A stretch of 64,000 nucleotides of DNA. Origin: Prorocentrum cordatum. Taxonomy: Eukaryota > Sar > Dinophyceae > Prorocentrales > Prorocentraceae. A program made the position numbers and the translations under genes. The notes beneath the pieces were generated by a model. It had not been told where the DNA came from and did no database searches. It saw only the letters and a list, made by a program, of their open reading frames with translations. Each line of letters begins with the position of its first letter. Positions within the stretch are counted from its first letter, which is position 1. The stretch lies in NCBI GenBank assembly GCA_963575745.1, contig CAUYUJ010021693.1, forward strand, positions 175,768 to 239,767, written 5' to 3'. This document shows positions 39,740-49,879 of the stretch, one piece after another.

Positions 39740-40368
39740 GCCTCGCTATCGCTTCGGGCTTCGCTATCGTCATCGCCCCCATCGCTATCGCTATCACCCA
39801 TCGCTATCGCGATCGCCCCCTCGCTATCGCTATCGCCCCCTCGCTATCGCTATCGCCGCCCCCTCGCTATCGTCATCGGGCCTCGCTATCGCTATCACCC
39901 CCTCGCTTTCGCTATCGTCCCTCGCTATCGCTATCGCCCCTCGCTATCGCCCATCGCTGTCGCTATCGCAAAGGATGTCTCGATGAGCGCAGGTCCTCGG
40001 TGGACTTAAGCGGGCGCGCTGGGGGGGCTCTCAACAGACCCTTGCGCAGCGGTCTGTTGAGAGCCGCGCCCGCTGAAGTCCGGGAAGGACCAAACTGTTG
40101 AGCCAAAGTCTGAAATCGGGGCTCTCTCTCAACAATCCCTTGCGCGAGGGTCTGTCGAGAGCTCCCCTGTTGAGAGGTGGGGGCGATAGCGATAGCGAGG
40201 GGGGCGATGGCGATAGCGAGGGGGTGATAGCGATAGCGAGGGGAAGAAAGCGATAGCGAGGGCCGATAGTGATAGCGAGGGGGCGATAGCGATAGCGAAA
40301 GGGGTGATAGCGATAGCGAGGGGGGCCCGATATCCAGGGATAGCGAGGACAATTGGCGATAGCGAGTG
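39740..40368. repeat. Large inverted repeat of GCGATA hexamers
   Basis: CGCTATCGCTATCGCCCC-type units at 39,740-39,968 face AGGGGCGATAGCGATAGCG-type units at 40,172-40,368. The arms, each about 200 bp, enclose a 200-bp loop that holds two copies of the palindromic satellite. Confidence 0.9.
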
Positions 40369-40749
40369 GGTCTCTCAACAGACCCTTGCGCAAGGGTCTG
40401 TTGAGAGCCGTGCCCGCGTAAGCCCAGGAAGGGCCCATCTGTCGAGCCAGAGTCTGAAATCGGGGCTCTCCCTCAACAGACCCTTGCGCAAAGGTCTGTT
40501 GAGAGCCGCACCCGCTAAGGCCAACAAGGACCAAACTGTTGGGCCAGAGTCTGAAATCGGGGCTCTCCCTCAACAGACCCTTGCGCAAGGGTATGTTGAG
40601 AGCTTGTGGGGTGAAGTCCTGTTGACCAGGTGGCGCCCTGTTGAGATAGGGGCCCAATCCGAGGCCTGTTCTCAACAGGAGCGCCTGCGCCTAACAGCCT
40701 CATTTCCGACCTCATCTCAACGGGCCCTTGCGCAAGGGTCTGTTGAGCC
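40028..40749. repeat. 98-bp satellite built on a 36-bp palindrome
   Basis: Six palindromes occur at 40,028, 40,126, 40,372, 40,470, 40,567 and 40,714 (starts). The best, 40,372-40,407, is a perfect palindrome, CTCTCAACAGACCCTTGC plus its complement. Spacing is 98, 98 and 97 bp within groups, and the sequence between (with AGTCTGAAATCGGGGCTCT) is conserved too. Confidence 0.9.
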
Positions 40750-40965
40750 AGATGTTGAATTTCAAGGTGTCTCTCAACAGGATGGTCGTTGTTGGCCGCA
40801 AGCGGGTGCGCTGCCACCAGGACTTAAGAGGGCGCATTGCCGCTGTTCCCCGCCCGACAGGTTGGGGCCGCTTGATATTAAATGCATCCCTCCCGACCCG
40901 CCCGCCTTGCACAACTGGGCCGCCAGCCCCAGGCCCCCCGAGTGCCCCCGAGACTTCGACGAGCA

Positions 40966-41090
40966 TGACAAAGCTGAACAAAATGGAGCAGACCCTATTA
41001 TTACATGGCATGACAGAGCATACCATGGCATGACAGAGCATGGCACAACACACAACATACCAGAGCAGAGCATGACAGAGCAGATCAGAC
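40966..41090. repeat. CATGACAGAGCA short tandem repeats
   Basis: The dodecamer CATGACAGAGCA and variants recur about five times. Confidence 0.7.
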
Positions 41091-41229
41091 TATCCCTCCG
41101 CCCTCCGTCTACTCAGCAACCTCCTGGGGTCGGGGCCGGAGAGGGCTCCAGGAGGCCTCCAAGAGCGCCCCTGGAGGCTCCAAGGGTGGCCCTCTGAAAT
41201 ATCAACTGTCTTGCTGGCTTGTCTGAACA

Positions 41230-42175
41230 TGAGGAAGTCTGTATGTAATTGAGGCTATATAAGGTTATATATGATGCCTGAGCGACGGAGTCTCCATGTT
41301 AGCGTGCCTAGATATGGTTGTCAAAGTACGAGTGCGCCCGATTACGAGTCGGTCGGGGATGGAGAGGCTCAGAGCACGAACGAGTCCGAAAACGGATTGA
41401 TGTGCGTCTGACTTCGTCTGGACATGAATCGGAATGTGAGTGGGTCGCAATATGCGTGACCCCATCCCCTGAGTGGCTAGTGCGAATGAGTGACAAATGC
41501 GTCTGTGTGTGCGTGCGCGTGCACGTCTGAACTTGAGTGACTGGCTGCGTAGGTATGAGTACACGTGGGTCTTAGCATGCACGAGTCTCAGTATGAGTCG
41601 GTCTGAGTGCGAGTACGAGTAGGTCTGAGTCTGAATGAGTGAACGCGTGAGCCGGGTCAGACACCGAGGGTTTGCATGTGAGCGACTGAATGTAAGAGGG
41701 TCCGAGAGTGGAAAGCTGAATCTGATCGCGGTTTGTGAACGAGTCTAACGATGTTGAATATGAATGGGGCTAGACGGCGCAGATGCTAACACTGGTGGTG
41801 GGACTTGGTAAGCGTGAGTCATCGTGAGTCTGAGTAAATGTGGGCTTCTGTATGGGTGTCTGGGTATACGTGGACATGGGAATGGGCGAGTTTGAGTATG
41901 ATGGGGTATGCGCGTGTGTGGCCTGCTAATTATGAATGCGTCGGGCAGTGCGTGGATTGTACTATTGGTACATGTGCATAAGATCGATTTTGTTCTGGTG
42001 CGTCTTACTCTGAGTGGCTCTTAGTACGAGCGCGAATGCGCCTGACTATGAATGACTGCGTGTGAGTCAGTCTGACTATTGGTAAATCCAAGCACGATCG
42101 ACTGAGTATGACAAGGTGTGAGTACGCGTGGGTTTGAGGATGGCTGGGTGTTGGTATGAATGAGTCTGAGCCTGA
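41230..42175. repeat. GAGT-rich degenerate repeat region
   Basis: GAGT and GAGTNN words such as TGAGTCTGAGT recur along almost 1 kb with strong decay. No gene seen. Confidence 0.6.
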
Positions 42176-42459
42176 GTGATGGCGTCCTTGGGCAGCCTGG
42201 AGCATCCCTGGCCCTCCAAAGACCTCCGTCGGTCTTCTGGGACTTTTTGCAACCTCATGCGGCTCCTTGGGAAATGCGGGGGCTTCCTGGGGCCTCCTGC
42301 TGTCTTCCTGAGGCCTCTTGGAGATCCCTGGAACTTCTTGGTGCCTCTTGGAACTTCCTGGGACTCTTGAGGCGTCTTGGGGCGTCACACTCCTTCGGTC
42401 CCTTGGAGTGCCTCCACGAGAGCCTCTGGGGCTGATGATGCCCCTTCGGCCCCCTGGGT
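42176..42459. repeat. Minisatellite of the GGCCTCTTGG type, reverse orientation
   Basis: CCTTGGG, CTTGGAG and CCTCTTGGAAC units, the complement of the CCAAGAGGCC units at 51.8 and 62.5 kb. It borders arm beta, as the 38.8 kb minisatellite borders arm alpha. Confidence 0.8.
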
Positions 42460-43618
42460 TTCTCGGGGCTTCCAGGAGTGCCGTGGGGCTTCCAAAGCCC
42501 TCCGGAACGTTACTGGGGCATCCGCAGACCTTCGCTGGCTTCCTGGGACCAGGAGAACGAGGAGCAGGATGAGGATGATAATGAGGAGAACGGGGAAGAA
42601 GCTGACCAGGAGGACGGGGGAGAGGAGATGAAGGAGAGAAGGAAGGAGGAGGGGGAGGAGCAAGAGGAGGAGAAGGAGGAGACAGAGGTGGAGGGATGAG
42701 GAGGGATTTGGGGGAGCAGGGTGAACCAGGAGGAGGACAAGGAGGATGAGGAGGACACGCCTGCGACCCCACACGAGCATTCGACGTAAGAAATCCCGCG
42801 GCATGGGTGCAAACGAAATCAAGAAATACGCCAGTCGATATCATGCTGAAGATCCAAACGCGCTTCGATACGTCGCAAAGATCGTCGGGATCTGACAAGA
42901 GGCACGTCGACCCACTTTCGACAACTAGCAATTTCTGTAAGCATCCCACGCAAGTGTGCGCGAGCGAATCCCTGGCCGACTCCGCTTGGAAGTGCCACGC
43001 GCGATGCCCGCTACATCGCGGCCTAACCCTTTTAAAAACAAAGCAATATATTTGAGAAATCCCAATGGGCGCGACTGGAACCGCGAAGCGCCCCTGGTCG
43101 ACACCTCCGTCTGAGGCGTAAGTGTGATCCCTGCTACATCGCGGTCTGTAATTATGGGGCACTCTTCCTTGGAAGGTCCCACTACTCTGGGCGCAACAAA
43201 GCCCGTGAAACACAGCTGGTCGACACGCCCTTTGGAGGCCTGAGACCTGAGCGCGGTGCCTGCTGCATGTTTCAAAAAACTCGCGTGCGCCCTACAATTG
43301 GCTTTCCACTTGTTGTGAATCTATCCGATCTGGGCGCGAACGGGCCGCCGGTCGACACACAGTTGCCCTTTGGGAGTGCCGAATTTGATGCCAGCCAAGT
43401 TGCGCTGGTCATGGTCTCTGAAGGGCAATGCGCCCACACCCAACAAAAAACAGGTATCCTACCCGAGAGGTCCACCAAACTGAACGGCCATTTGAAACAT
43501 CCACGGTCGACCCTCATATTGAGAGTTCGGCTCATTCCGCGCATGAAATCGGCGCCGCCCGCCGCCGCGCACTCTGGGCACCCGCTTGAATCCAGGCTTG
43601 TACTGTAGAATGCGGCGG
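42460..43618 (-). repeat. Inverted duplication, arm beta
   Basis: Reverse complement of 37,707-38,795 with indels and substitutions; the same order of blocks is kept, including the purine tract (42,545-42,760) that corresponds to the CCT tract of arm alpha. The arms are about 3.7 kb apart. Confidence 0.85.
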
Positions 43619-44470
43619 CCCCCGCTTTCTCCTTCGCCCGACGCCTGTCGCATCGTGGATTCGCCCGACGGCCAGATGTCGAATGCGCAGTCGACTGCTG
43701 ATTCCCAATCCAAAAACCATAACATGCCACTCGGTGCCGCAAGTATCGCGATCTTCACATAATCGGTACGAGAACGCATGCACCTGCACACCGTCAGGGT
43801 CAAATTCGACGCATCCCAAGCCAGACGTGCTTATCCCTGAAACCCTCTCAACTTACAATAAGTACCGTAATGGCTCCTCACGTGCCCCTTGGCCCTGCCC
43901 AGATGGATGCGACGACTTAACTGCGGCGTCGAGGTCTTGGGCATCGTACTTGGCGAGGGTCTGGGGCACCTCTCCCGCGACGTCGTCGTCGGAAGAATTG
44001 GCCCCACTCTTGGACAGCACGCGCGCCTCGAACAAGCTGGCGGTAGAAACCTGAGGGGGGTTGCAAAATGCGTTATCGATCAAAGTCCAAACAATGTATC
44101 TGAAACAAGTTGTCATACTACGCTTCCACATATTTCTCGATTTCACTCTGAACTGTAACGAAGTCCTGGGTTGAACATTCCCCTATGTGTGTCCGTCTGG
44201 TAACAGGCTTCTGCGTCTATCCCCGGCCACCCTTATTCATAGTATCACGGGTGTGATGTTTCATGCGATCGAACCGACGCGAATTTCGCGCACACCTTTT
44301 TGTTCTCAAAAATTAGCTCGTCTCCAAACGATCGTCTCCAAGACGATGCAGTTTCGCACGATCGATCCTGGCCTGGGCCGGCTTGAAAGGAGAGCGGCCG
44401 CATGTTTCGGTTGCTTCGCCTATAACGTTCGCTATCGCTCCAATGTTGTTGATGGTGTCTATATATATAT
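43619..44470. other. No gene recognised; ends in a (TA)n tract at 44,458-44,474
   Basis: A minus frame at 43,853-44,146 reads LFEARVLSKSGANSSDDDVAGE and may be the end of a protein, without identifiable family. The TA dinucleotide tract marks the insertion point of the YR element. Confidence 0.4.
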
Positions 44471-44733
44471 ATAGATGCTCCACCCGAGGGCCTGACCAGA
44501 AGGCGCGAGGGAGAGGCGAGAGAAGAGGGAAGCCCCGGAGCTCTCGCCGATCTCTTTCACGAATCACTCCAGATCTGGCAACTGGTCGCCTCCACGAGGC
44601 AGTCGCGCTAGAAAAAGGGCTGGCTGAATACAAACGCGCCTGCAGCCTCAGAGAGGCTAAACGATTCAAAGGCTCCCGGGAGCTCTGAAGAGAGGGTGCG
44701 CAGACGATTTGAGAAGATTCAGCAGCCGTCACC
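44471..44733 (-). repeat. Split repeat B2 (element 3' end)
   Basis: 263 bp, offset by 454 from B1. The five differences are all A/G transitions on plus; three of them turn CpG into CpA in one copy. Its outer end abuts the TA dinucleotide tract. Confidence 0.95.
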
Positions 44734-44775
44734 AAGGAAAAAGGTCTGCCTTTTGCACAGGGCAGGGTGGGCGGG

Positions 44776-44928
44776 TCACTGTGAGCCAAAACGATTATGG
44801 AGGAGGCCAGGGGAGGAGAGGGAACGCATCCAGACATTCACAACCTCCCCTCAGGCGGTGGAGACACGAGGCGTCACCACGGGTCAGAAACTGTACTCCG
44901 AATCTACAATCGTGCAACTGATGAATAG
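44776..44928 (-). repeat. Split repeat A2
   Basis: 153 bp identical to A1. It contains a spliced-leader-like word at 44,782-44,800. Confidence 0.97.
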
Positions 44929-45187
44929 ATGCTCCACCCGAGGGCCTGACCAGAAGGCGCGAGGGAGAGGCGAGAGAAGAGGGAAGCCCCGGAGCTCTCG
45001 CCGATCTCTTTCACGAATCACTCCAGATCTGGCAACTGGTCGCCTCCGCGAGGCAGTCACGCTAGAAGAAGGGCTGGCTGAATACAAACACGCCTGCAGC
45101 CTCAGAGAGGCTAAACGATTCAAAGGCTCCCGGGAGCTCTGAAGAGAGGGTGCGCAGACGATTTGGGAAGATTCAGCAGCCGTCACC
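44925..45187 (-). repeat. Split repeat B1
   Basis: 263 bp, 98 percent identical to B2, overlapping A2 by the four bases CTAT (element strand), the presumed crossover core. Confidence 0.95.
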
Positions 45188-45269
45188 CATGACCCATATT
45201 ATGACTCACGGGTGGGTGGGGGGGCAAAACTCACAGAAAAAGATTGTAAAAGCCTCCTCAAAACTGTGA

Positions 45270-46362
45270 TCAGGCGCTAGTCTGGAAACGAACTCCCGTG
45301 GCGCAGAGCAGCCTCTGTCTGAGGCGGCTGGCGGCACGCTTGAACTGCTGTTGCTGTGCAGGCGAAAGGCGGCTGATCTGCCTCAAGAGACGTCCCTCTT
45401 TGCCATACCTTGCCACGGAGCGGTCGCTGAGCCAGCCTCCGCGCTTCTTCAGCACAGGGAGGGTGGCAAGGCCGTTCAAGTAGTCGAGAGACGGGCCACC
45501 GTGTCGCAGCGTGTGCGGCGACACCTTCAGCGCTGCCAGTCCTAGTCGGTGGCTGGCGTCGCGGAACAGGCGCTCGTAGGAGGACAGCTGGAGTTCGTTG
45601 AACAGGCGCTGGGTACGTCGTGCACGGGCTCTGGCAACGAGCTGTCGAACAAGTTGCCGAAGCCAACCACGAGATGGGTCGATAGACCCAACCATCACGG
45701 TGTCGTCAAACTGCTGATTCTTGTTGGGCCGAGGCGTTGGGCCACTCGAAGGGGCAACTATCAGCGCCACCTTGTCATAGCGGTCGCCAGCCCTACCTGA
45801 GGGCAACACCACGTGCTCGAGGGACAGGCTGACTGCGGCCGCCGGGCGAAGGTAGGTGTCGAACTGCAAGGCGCCGCAGGCGGCGGCAAGGATGGACTCG
45901 GTCGTGCCCAGCTCCAGCCAGTGGTCGGCGATTGCGGCGAACACTTCCCAGGGGCACGGGTCACGGCTGAGCTCTGGGCAGGCTTTCACCCAGCCCGCCA
46001 GAGCTTTCACAGCGTGTGGCAAGTTGCGCGAGGGCGCGACGATGCCATGCAGGTGGGCGTAGCCGAACAAGGTGTGCCGACCAGCCCACGGCTCACAACC
46101 GTCGAAGAAGAGAAAGTCAAAGTACGCGGAGAGGCTGGCGTCCAGCTGCTCGAGCGGGGCCAGTGCCCGGGGCGGGGCCTGTTGGCTGGCCCAGCGGACG
46201 AAGTCCGACGAGCACGTCTCGTAGTTGACCAGAGTCCCCTTCCCGACGGTCTTGCGCTCCAGGAACCGGTCGCCGGGGTCGTGTCCCGCGGCGGCCCGGC
46301 GAGAGGCCGCCTTAGCAGCACGTCGCCGATCTCGATCTGGTAGCTCCACGTCGAGGACCGAC
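45270..46362 (-). CDS. YR element tyrosine recombinase, about 363 aa
   Basis: Catalytic residues appear in order in this C-terminal reading: Arg172 in FDTYLRPAAAV, His283 and Arg286 in SPHTLRHGG, Trp310 in KKRGGWLSDRS and nucleophile Tyr319 in VARYGKEG (numbers counted from 46,362). An N-terminal SAM-like helical part (GTLVNYETCSSDFVRWASQQ) precedes. It would integrate the circular cDNA by site-specific recombination. The frame is open far upstream (to 50,906), but that part is out-of-frame with the other ORFs. It overlaps the end of the RT-RNase H ORF and may need a frameshift or its own start. Confidence 0.92.
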
Positions 46363-49300
46363 CCAGACCACGCGCTGGCCCCAGTGCTTGACGGCGTCCT
46401 TCCACGGGCTGTGGTAGCACCTAGGGCAGTGAGGCCTGAAGATCTCGGTTGGGGGCGGGCAGCCTCCGGCTCGCGCCAAGTCAGCTTCCCATTGCTCCAG
46501 CGAAGTGGCATCGGCCCCGCGGGCCGTGTCTGGAGCCGCCCGCGCCAAGATGGCTGCCCAGGATCGGCAAAGACGAGGAGGGTAGCGCCCGGCCAGAGTC
46601 GTCTTCCAGGCCCACCGCCCTCGAGCCTCGCCGGGCCCTGGAAGCAAAAGTACTTTTCCCTCGAGAATCTCATGATGATGGCTTCCTGGGCATAGACGAT
46701 GTAACCCCTGTAGGGCATGCATGTTGGTGGCCAGGAGGGTCGGCTTGAGATACCCTGCACCGTACGCACAGTTATCGTATCGGACAAAGATTGCGTTCTG
46801 CCTCTGCAGCTCCTTCCTAAGGGGCCTCCAGGAGAAGAGCCTTGAGGAACGCGGGTTCTCGAGCGAGTAGTAGACGCCATACCGATTGCAGAGTTTGATG
46901 AGCCCCAACGAGAACTTGGCCAACTGTAGGCCCCCAAGAGTGGCCGAACTCGAGCCCGTCGTGCGGGCCCTTGACCAGGTAGTGCACGGAGTCCCCAAGT
47001 GGAGGTACCACACGAGCCCCTGCTTGACCAAGCCCTTGATGTGCCTCTGGGTCCTCTGCCTCGTGACGTCCATGTGGGGGCCCCTCGAGATCTCGATGGG
47101 GCACCCGATGTTGAGGTCGGCCTCCTGACAGGCGGCGGAGAAGGCGGCGCAGCCGGCGAAGATCTCCACGACGAACTGATGCTGAGCTGATGTCCTGACG
47201 ACAGGGTTGTTGCTTTTTCTGTGCTGATCAGTCCGTGCACGCGGGCCCCGCTGGCGGGTGCGTCGACGGGGCCGCGCTGCGCCTCGGCTGCATGGGGCGG
47301 CAAAATGCTCGCGAGGCCCCATGCGCCCAAGAGGTGACCGCCGCTCGGGCGGAGTCCGAACCCTCGTAGGGGTCGGGAGGGCTGCGGACGTCTGCCGCGG
47401 CCCCATTCGCCCCAGCCCCGACCGCGAAGGCGGAGGTCGGCGGACCCGAGCGCTGGGACGGGCTGGCGGCGAGTCGGGGGCCCGCGAGCATCGCTGCAGC
47501 ACCGCTCGGCCGTGCCGCCCAGCGACGGAGCACCCGGCGGCCAGCTCGCCACGGTCGGCCGCCCTCGAGTCGAAGTCGGTCGGGTTCCTCTTGCTCTCCA
47601 CGTAGCGAAGGGACCAGTCGAGCTCGCACCCGATGGAGAGGGCCCCGGCGCGCTGGCACAGGCGCCGAAGGGCGAAGCTGCCTGAGCGCCCCTTCTCGAA
47701 GCTGCAGAGGCTCGAGAGGTTGTCCCCAATCGAGAGAACTCTCTTCCCGTGGAGGCCGACGCACCTCGAGGCCCGCACCAGGCCCATGAGCAGCACCCGG
47801 CCCTCCTTCTCATGGATGACCCCGTCGTGCTGCCACGCGCCCTTGATGACCATCGCCCAGCGCTGGCTCGCGAGCAGCGCGTCGGGCAGCGGCGGGATCC
47901 CCACCTCCTCGGCTGGCCGCTCCACGGTCTCGATGTCGCGCCACGGTCGGCAGCGAATCGCAGGACCGCCGCCGAGGTCTCGGGGGCCGCCGCCGAGCGT
48001 CCCCGCTGGATCCGGCGAGGCCCGCCACTCGGCTGTCCAGCTGCCCACGGCCCCCCAGCCGTCGTCGCTCCGCTCGACGGCGTCGAAGCGCCACCGCTCT
48101 CGGTAGCGTGCCACGGCCCGAAACTCGGGCCCCGAGACGGACGTGACGTGCAGCGCGTAGCCCACGGCAGAAGAGTCGCCACAAAAGGCGATGCTGGCAG
48201 GCTCTGCGCTGAGCCGGGCCTCGGCCAGGAACACGAGCCAGGAGGGCACTTCCAGCTCCCACCTGACGGACGCCCACAGGCGAACCTCCTTGCCACCGCT
48301 CTCGGACATGAAAGCCCAGACCTTGTCGAGCACCGAGAGCCCGAAGCGCAGCAGCTGGCAGTGGTGCACGATGTGGCCGACCAGGACCTGCAGCACGAGC
48401 CCGCTGCAGCGACCTCGCCGCAGCACGGCGCGCAATGCCAAGTGAAGACGCCAAACACGTCGAGACTTGGGACGCAGCAGACGACGCCGACCATCAAACT
48501 CCACCCCCAGCAGCTCGAGCGTCTCGGCGGGAGAGTTCTCCTCATGGTAGTGCAGCCCGCTCTTGTCGAAGTCGCCCTTGACGGCGTCCAGGGCGCGCTG
48601 CGTGGCGGCTCGGCTGAGCCCAACGACGTTGGCGTTGTCGACGTACGGCAACCGGTAGGCCAGCTCGGGCCGCGGTGCCTCTGGTGCGTGCCGATCCTGC
48701 AGCAGGCTTGTCTCCGTCCTGCCCGCCTCGGAGGTGATGGCGTGGCAGAAGTGGAGCGCCCAGGACCACCCCATGGGCAGCCCCTCGAAGACCGGGAAGA
48801 GCATCTCGTCCGGCCCCACCGGCACGAAACACTCTTGCTCCTCGTCGAAGATCTCGTTGACCCCCCAGACGTCAGCGCGCTCGGCGAAGTCGATCCCAAA
48901 CAGCGAGCCCAGCTTGCGGTTCCGAAACTGGTAGAAGCCATTGTACAGGTCGACCGAGGCTGCGCAGACGTCGGCCGGCCCGCCCGAGCCGATCGAACTG
49001 TCTGAAAGGTCCAGGGACCCGAGCGCCGCCACGGTCTCGAGCCACGTGTGTGGCGGGCGGCGACACATACGGTTGGCCTCCCTCGCGTCGACGATGAGGC
49101 GCAGGGTCCCATCTTTCTTCGAGACGAAGAAGATCCCCATCCTCGCTCTGATGCTCCGTCGGAACCCCAGCAGCCCAAGCTCCTTGAGCCTTGCGAGCAG
49201 CCGGTAGCGCTCCTTCCTGGAGAAGCGCAGCTTCGGGTCCCAGAAGGGCGAGAACGGCATCTCCTGCTCGTTCGCGCGCTCGAGGTCGGAGGCGTCACGG

Positions 49301-49806
49301 AGGATGTGCTTCTCCGGGTGGGCCAGCATGTCACGCTGGTCAGGCGGCACCAGGTCCAGGACGTCGCGGACCGTGATGCCACACTCGAGAATCTTGACCC
49401 GCTCGTACGCGTACGATCCCAGGCTGCTGGGCTCGAGGCCGTACAGGTCCTTGGTGCGCAGGAGCTCCTTGAGGGCCCCCTGCTCGCCGAGGTCGGCCGG
49501 GCGTCCCCCGGCGGCCCCAACTCGTCGCGCCACCCGCTCGAAGACCGATAAGCTGCTCGGCCCGAGGGGGCGCTCTCCTGTTGCTCTTCGCCCCCGCCCA
49601 GCTGAGCGAAAGGGACGCGACGGCCCGGCCTCCAGGGCGTTGAGCGCCCCGAGCACCGAGTGGATCCGCCGCTCACGGCTGGCCCGCCTCCGAAGTCTTT
49701 GCCGAAGATAGCGGGGCACACCGCGTAGTTCAGGTCGAACTTGTTCTGGTACCAAAACTGGGAAGGGCTCTCCATGGCGTCGGGCTCCCTTCTCTTCCCC
49801 AGGCAT
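46312..49806 (-). CDS. YR element pol: RT, RNase H and methyltransferase-like domain, 1,164 aa frame
   Basis: RT: KKDGTLRLIVDAREAN (230-245), VDLYNGFYQF (Asp about 286), LPMGWSWALHFCHAI (343-357), catalytic box YVDN (388-391). RNase H: CGDSSAVGYAL (about 543), EKEGRVLLMGL (667), IGDNLSSL (693), VESKRNPTDFDSR (736-748). After an Arg/Pro linker the last domain has FVVEIFAGCAAFSAACQ (878-894), GTPCTTWSRAR (938-948) and SLENPRSSRLF (981-991), matching motifs I, IV and VI of C5 cytosine methyltransferases. The first 40 codons are out-of-frame with the true N-terminus. Confidence 0.92.
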   Translation of the reverse strand: MPGEEKGARRHGEPFPVLVPEQVRPELRGVPRYLRQRLRRRASRERRIHSVLGALNALEAGPSRPFRSAGRGRRATGERPLGPSSLSVFERVARRVGAAGGRPADLGEQGALKELLRTKDLYGLEPSSLGSYAYERVKILECGITVRDVLDLVPPDQRDMLAHPEKHILRDASDLERANEQEMPFSPFWDPKLRFSRKERYRLLARLKELGLLGFRRSIRARMGIFFVSKKDGTLRLIVDAREANRMCRRPPHTWLETVAALGSLDLSDSSIGSGGPADVCAASVDLYNGFYQFRNRKLGSLFGIDFAERADVWGVNEIFDEEQECFVPVGPDEMLFPVFEGLPMGWSWALHFCHAITSEAGRTETSLLQDRHAPEAPRPELAYRLPYVDNANVVGLSRAATQRALDAVKGDFDKSGLHYHEENSPAETLELLGVEFDGRRRLLRPKSRRVWRLHLALRAVLRRGRCSGLVLQVLVGHIVHHCQLLRFGLSVLDKVWAFMSESGGKEVRLWASVRWELEVPSWLVFLAEARLSAEPASIAFCGDSSAVGYALHVTSVSGPEFRAVARYRERWRFDAVERSDDGWGAVGSWTAEWRASPDPAGTLGGGPRDLGGGPAIRCRPWRDIETVERPAEEVGIPPLPDALLASQRWAMVIKGAWQHDGVIHEKEGRVLLMGLVRASRCVGLHGKRVLSIGDNLSSLCSFEKGRSGSFALRRLCQRAGALSIGCELDWSLRYVESKRNPTDFDSRAADRGELAAGCSVAGRHGRAVLQRCSRAPDSPPARPSARVRRPPPSRSGLGRMGPRQTSAALPTPTRVRTPPERRSPLGRMGPREHFAAPCSRGAARPRRRTRQRGPRARTDQHRKSNNPVVRTSAQHQFVVEIFAGCAAFSAACQEADLNIGCPIEISRGPHMDVTRQRTQRHIKGLVKQGLVWYLHLGTPCTTWSRARTTGSSSATLGGLQLAKFSLGLIKLCNRYGVYYSLENPRSSRLFSWRPLRKELQRQNAIFVRYDNCAYGAGYLKPTLLATNMHALQGLHRLCPGSHHHEILEGKVLLLPGPGEARGRWAWKTTLAGRYPPRLCRSWAAILARAAPDTARGADATSLEQWEADLARAGGCPPPTEIFRPHCPRCYHSPWKDAVKHWGQRVVWVGPRRGATRSRSATCC

Positions 49807-49879
49807 AGCGGCACCGCCGCGTAGAGCTCAGCGCCTGGGGACCCAGCGCTGGGCACGACGGCGCCCCTCGATGCAAGGG
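49690..49879 (-). CDS. YR element pol N-terminal segment in a second frame
   Basis: Directly after the gag stop, a different frame reads AELYAAVPLCLGKRREPDAM then ESPSQFWYQNKFDLNYAVCP, which has proper protein character, while the RT frame over the same bases is Arg-rich nonsense. Sense passes to the RT frame near CTTCGGAGGCGGGCC (about 49,690). From gag to this segment and from it to RT are both steps of minus one. I see no classical slippery heptamer, so indels are as likely as programmed shifts. Confidence 0.6.

Noticed and set aside
40028-40749. Regular palindromic repeats resembling a CRISPR array
   Set aside because: The intervals are conserved in sequence as well as length, the repeats are full palindromes, no cas genes exist, and the context is eukaryotic. 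It is a satellite.
47749-49005. 418-aa plus-strand frame inside the YR element
   Set aside because: Antisense to the RT-RNase H coding sequence; the high GC content removes stops. No protein motif.
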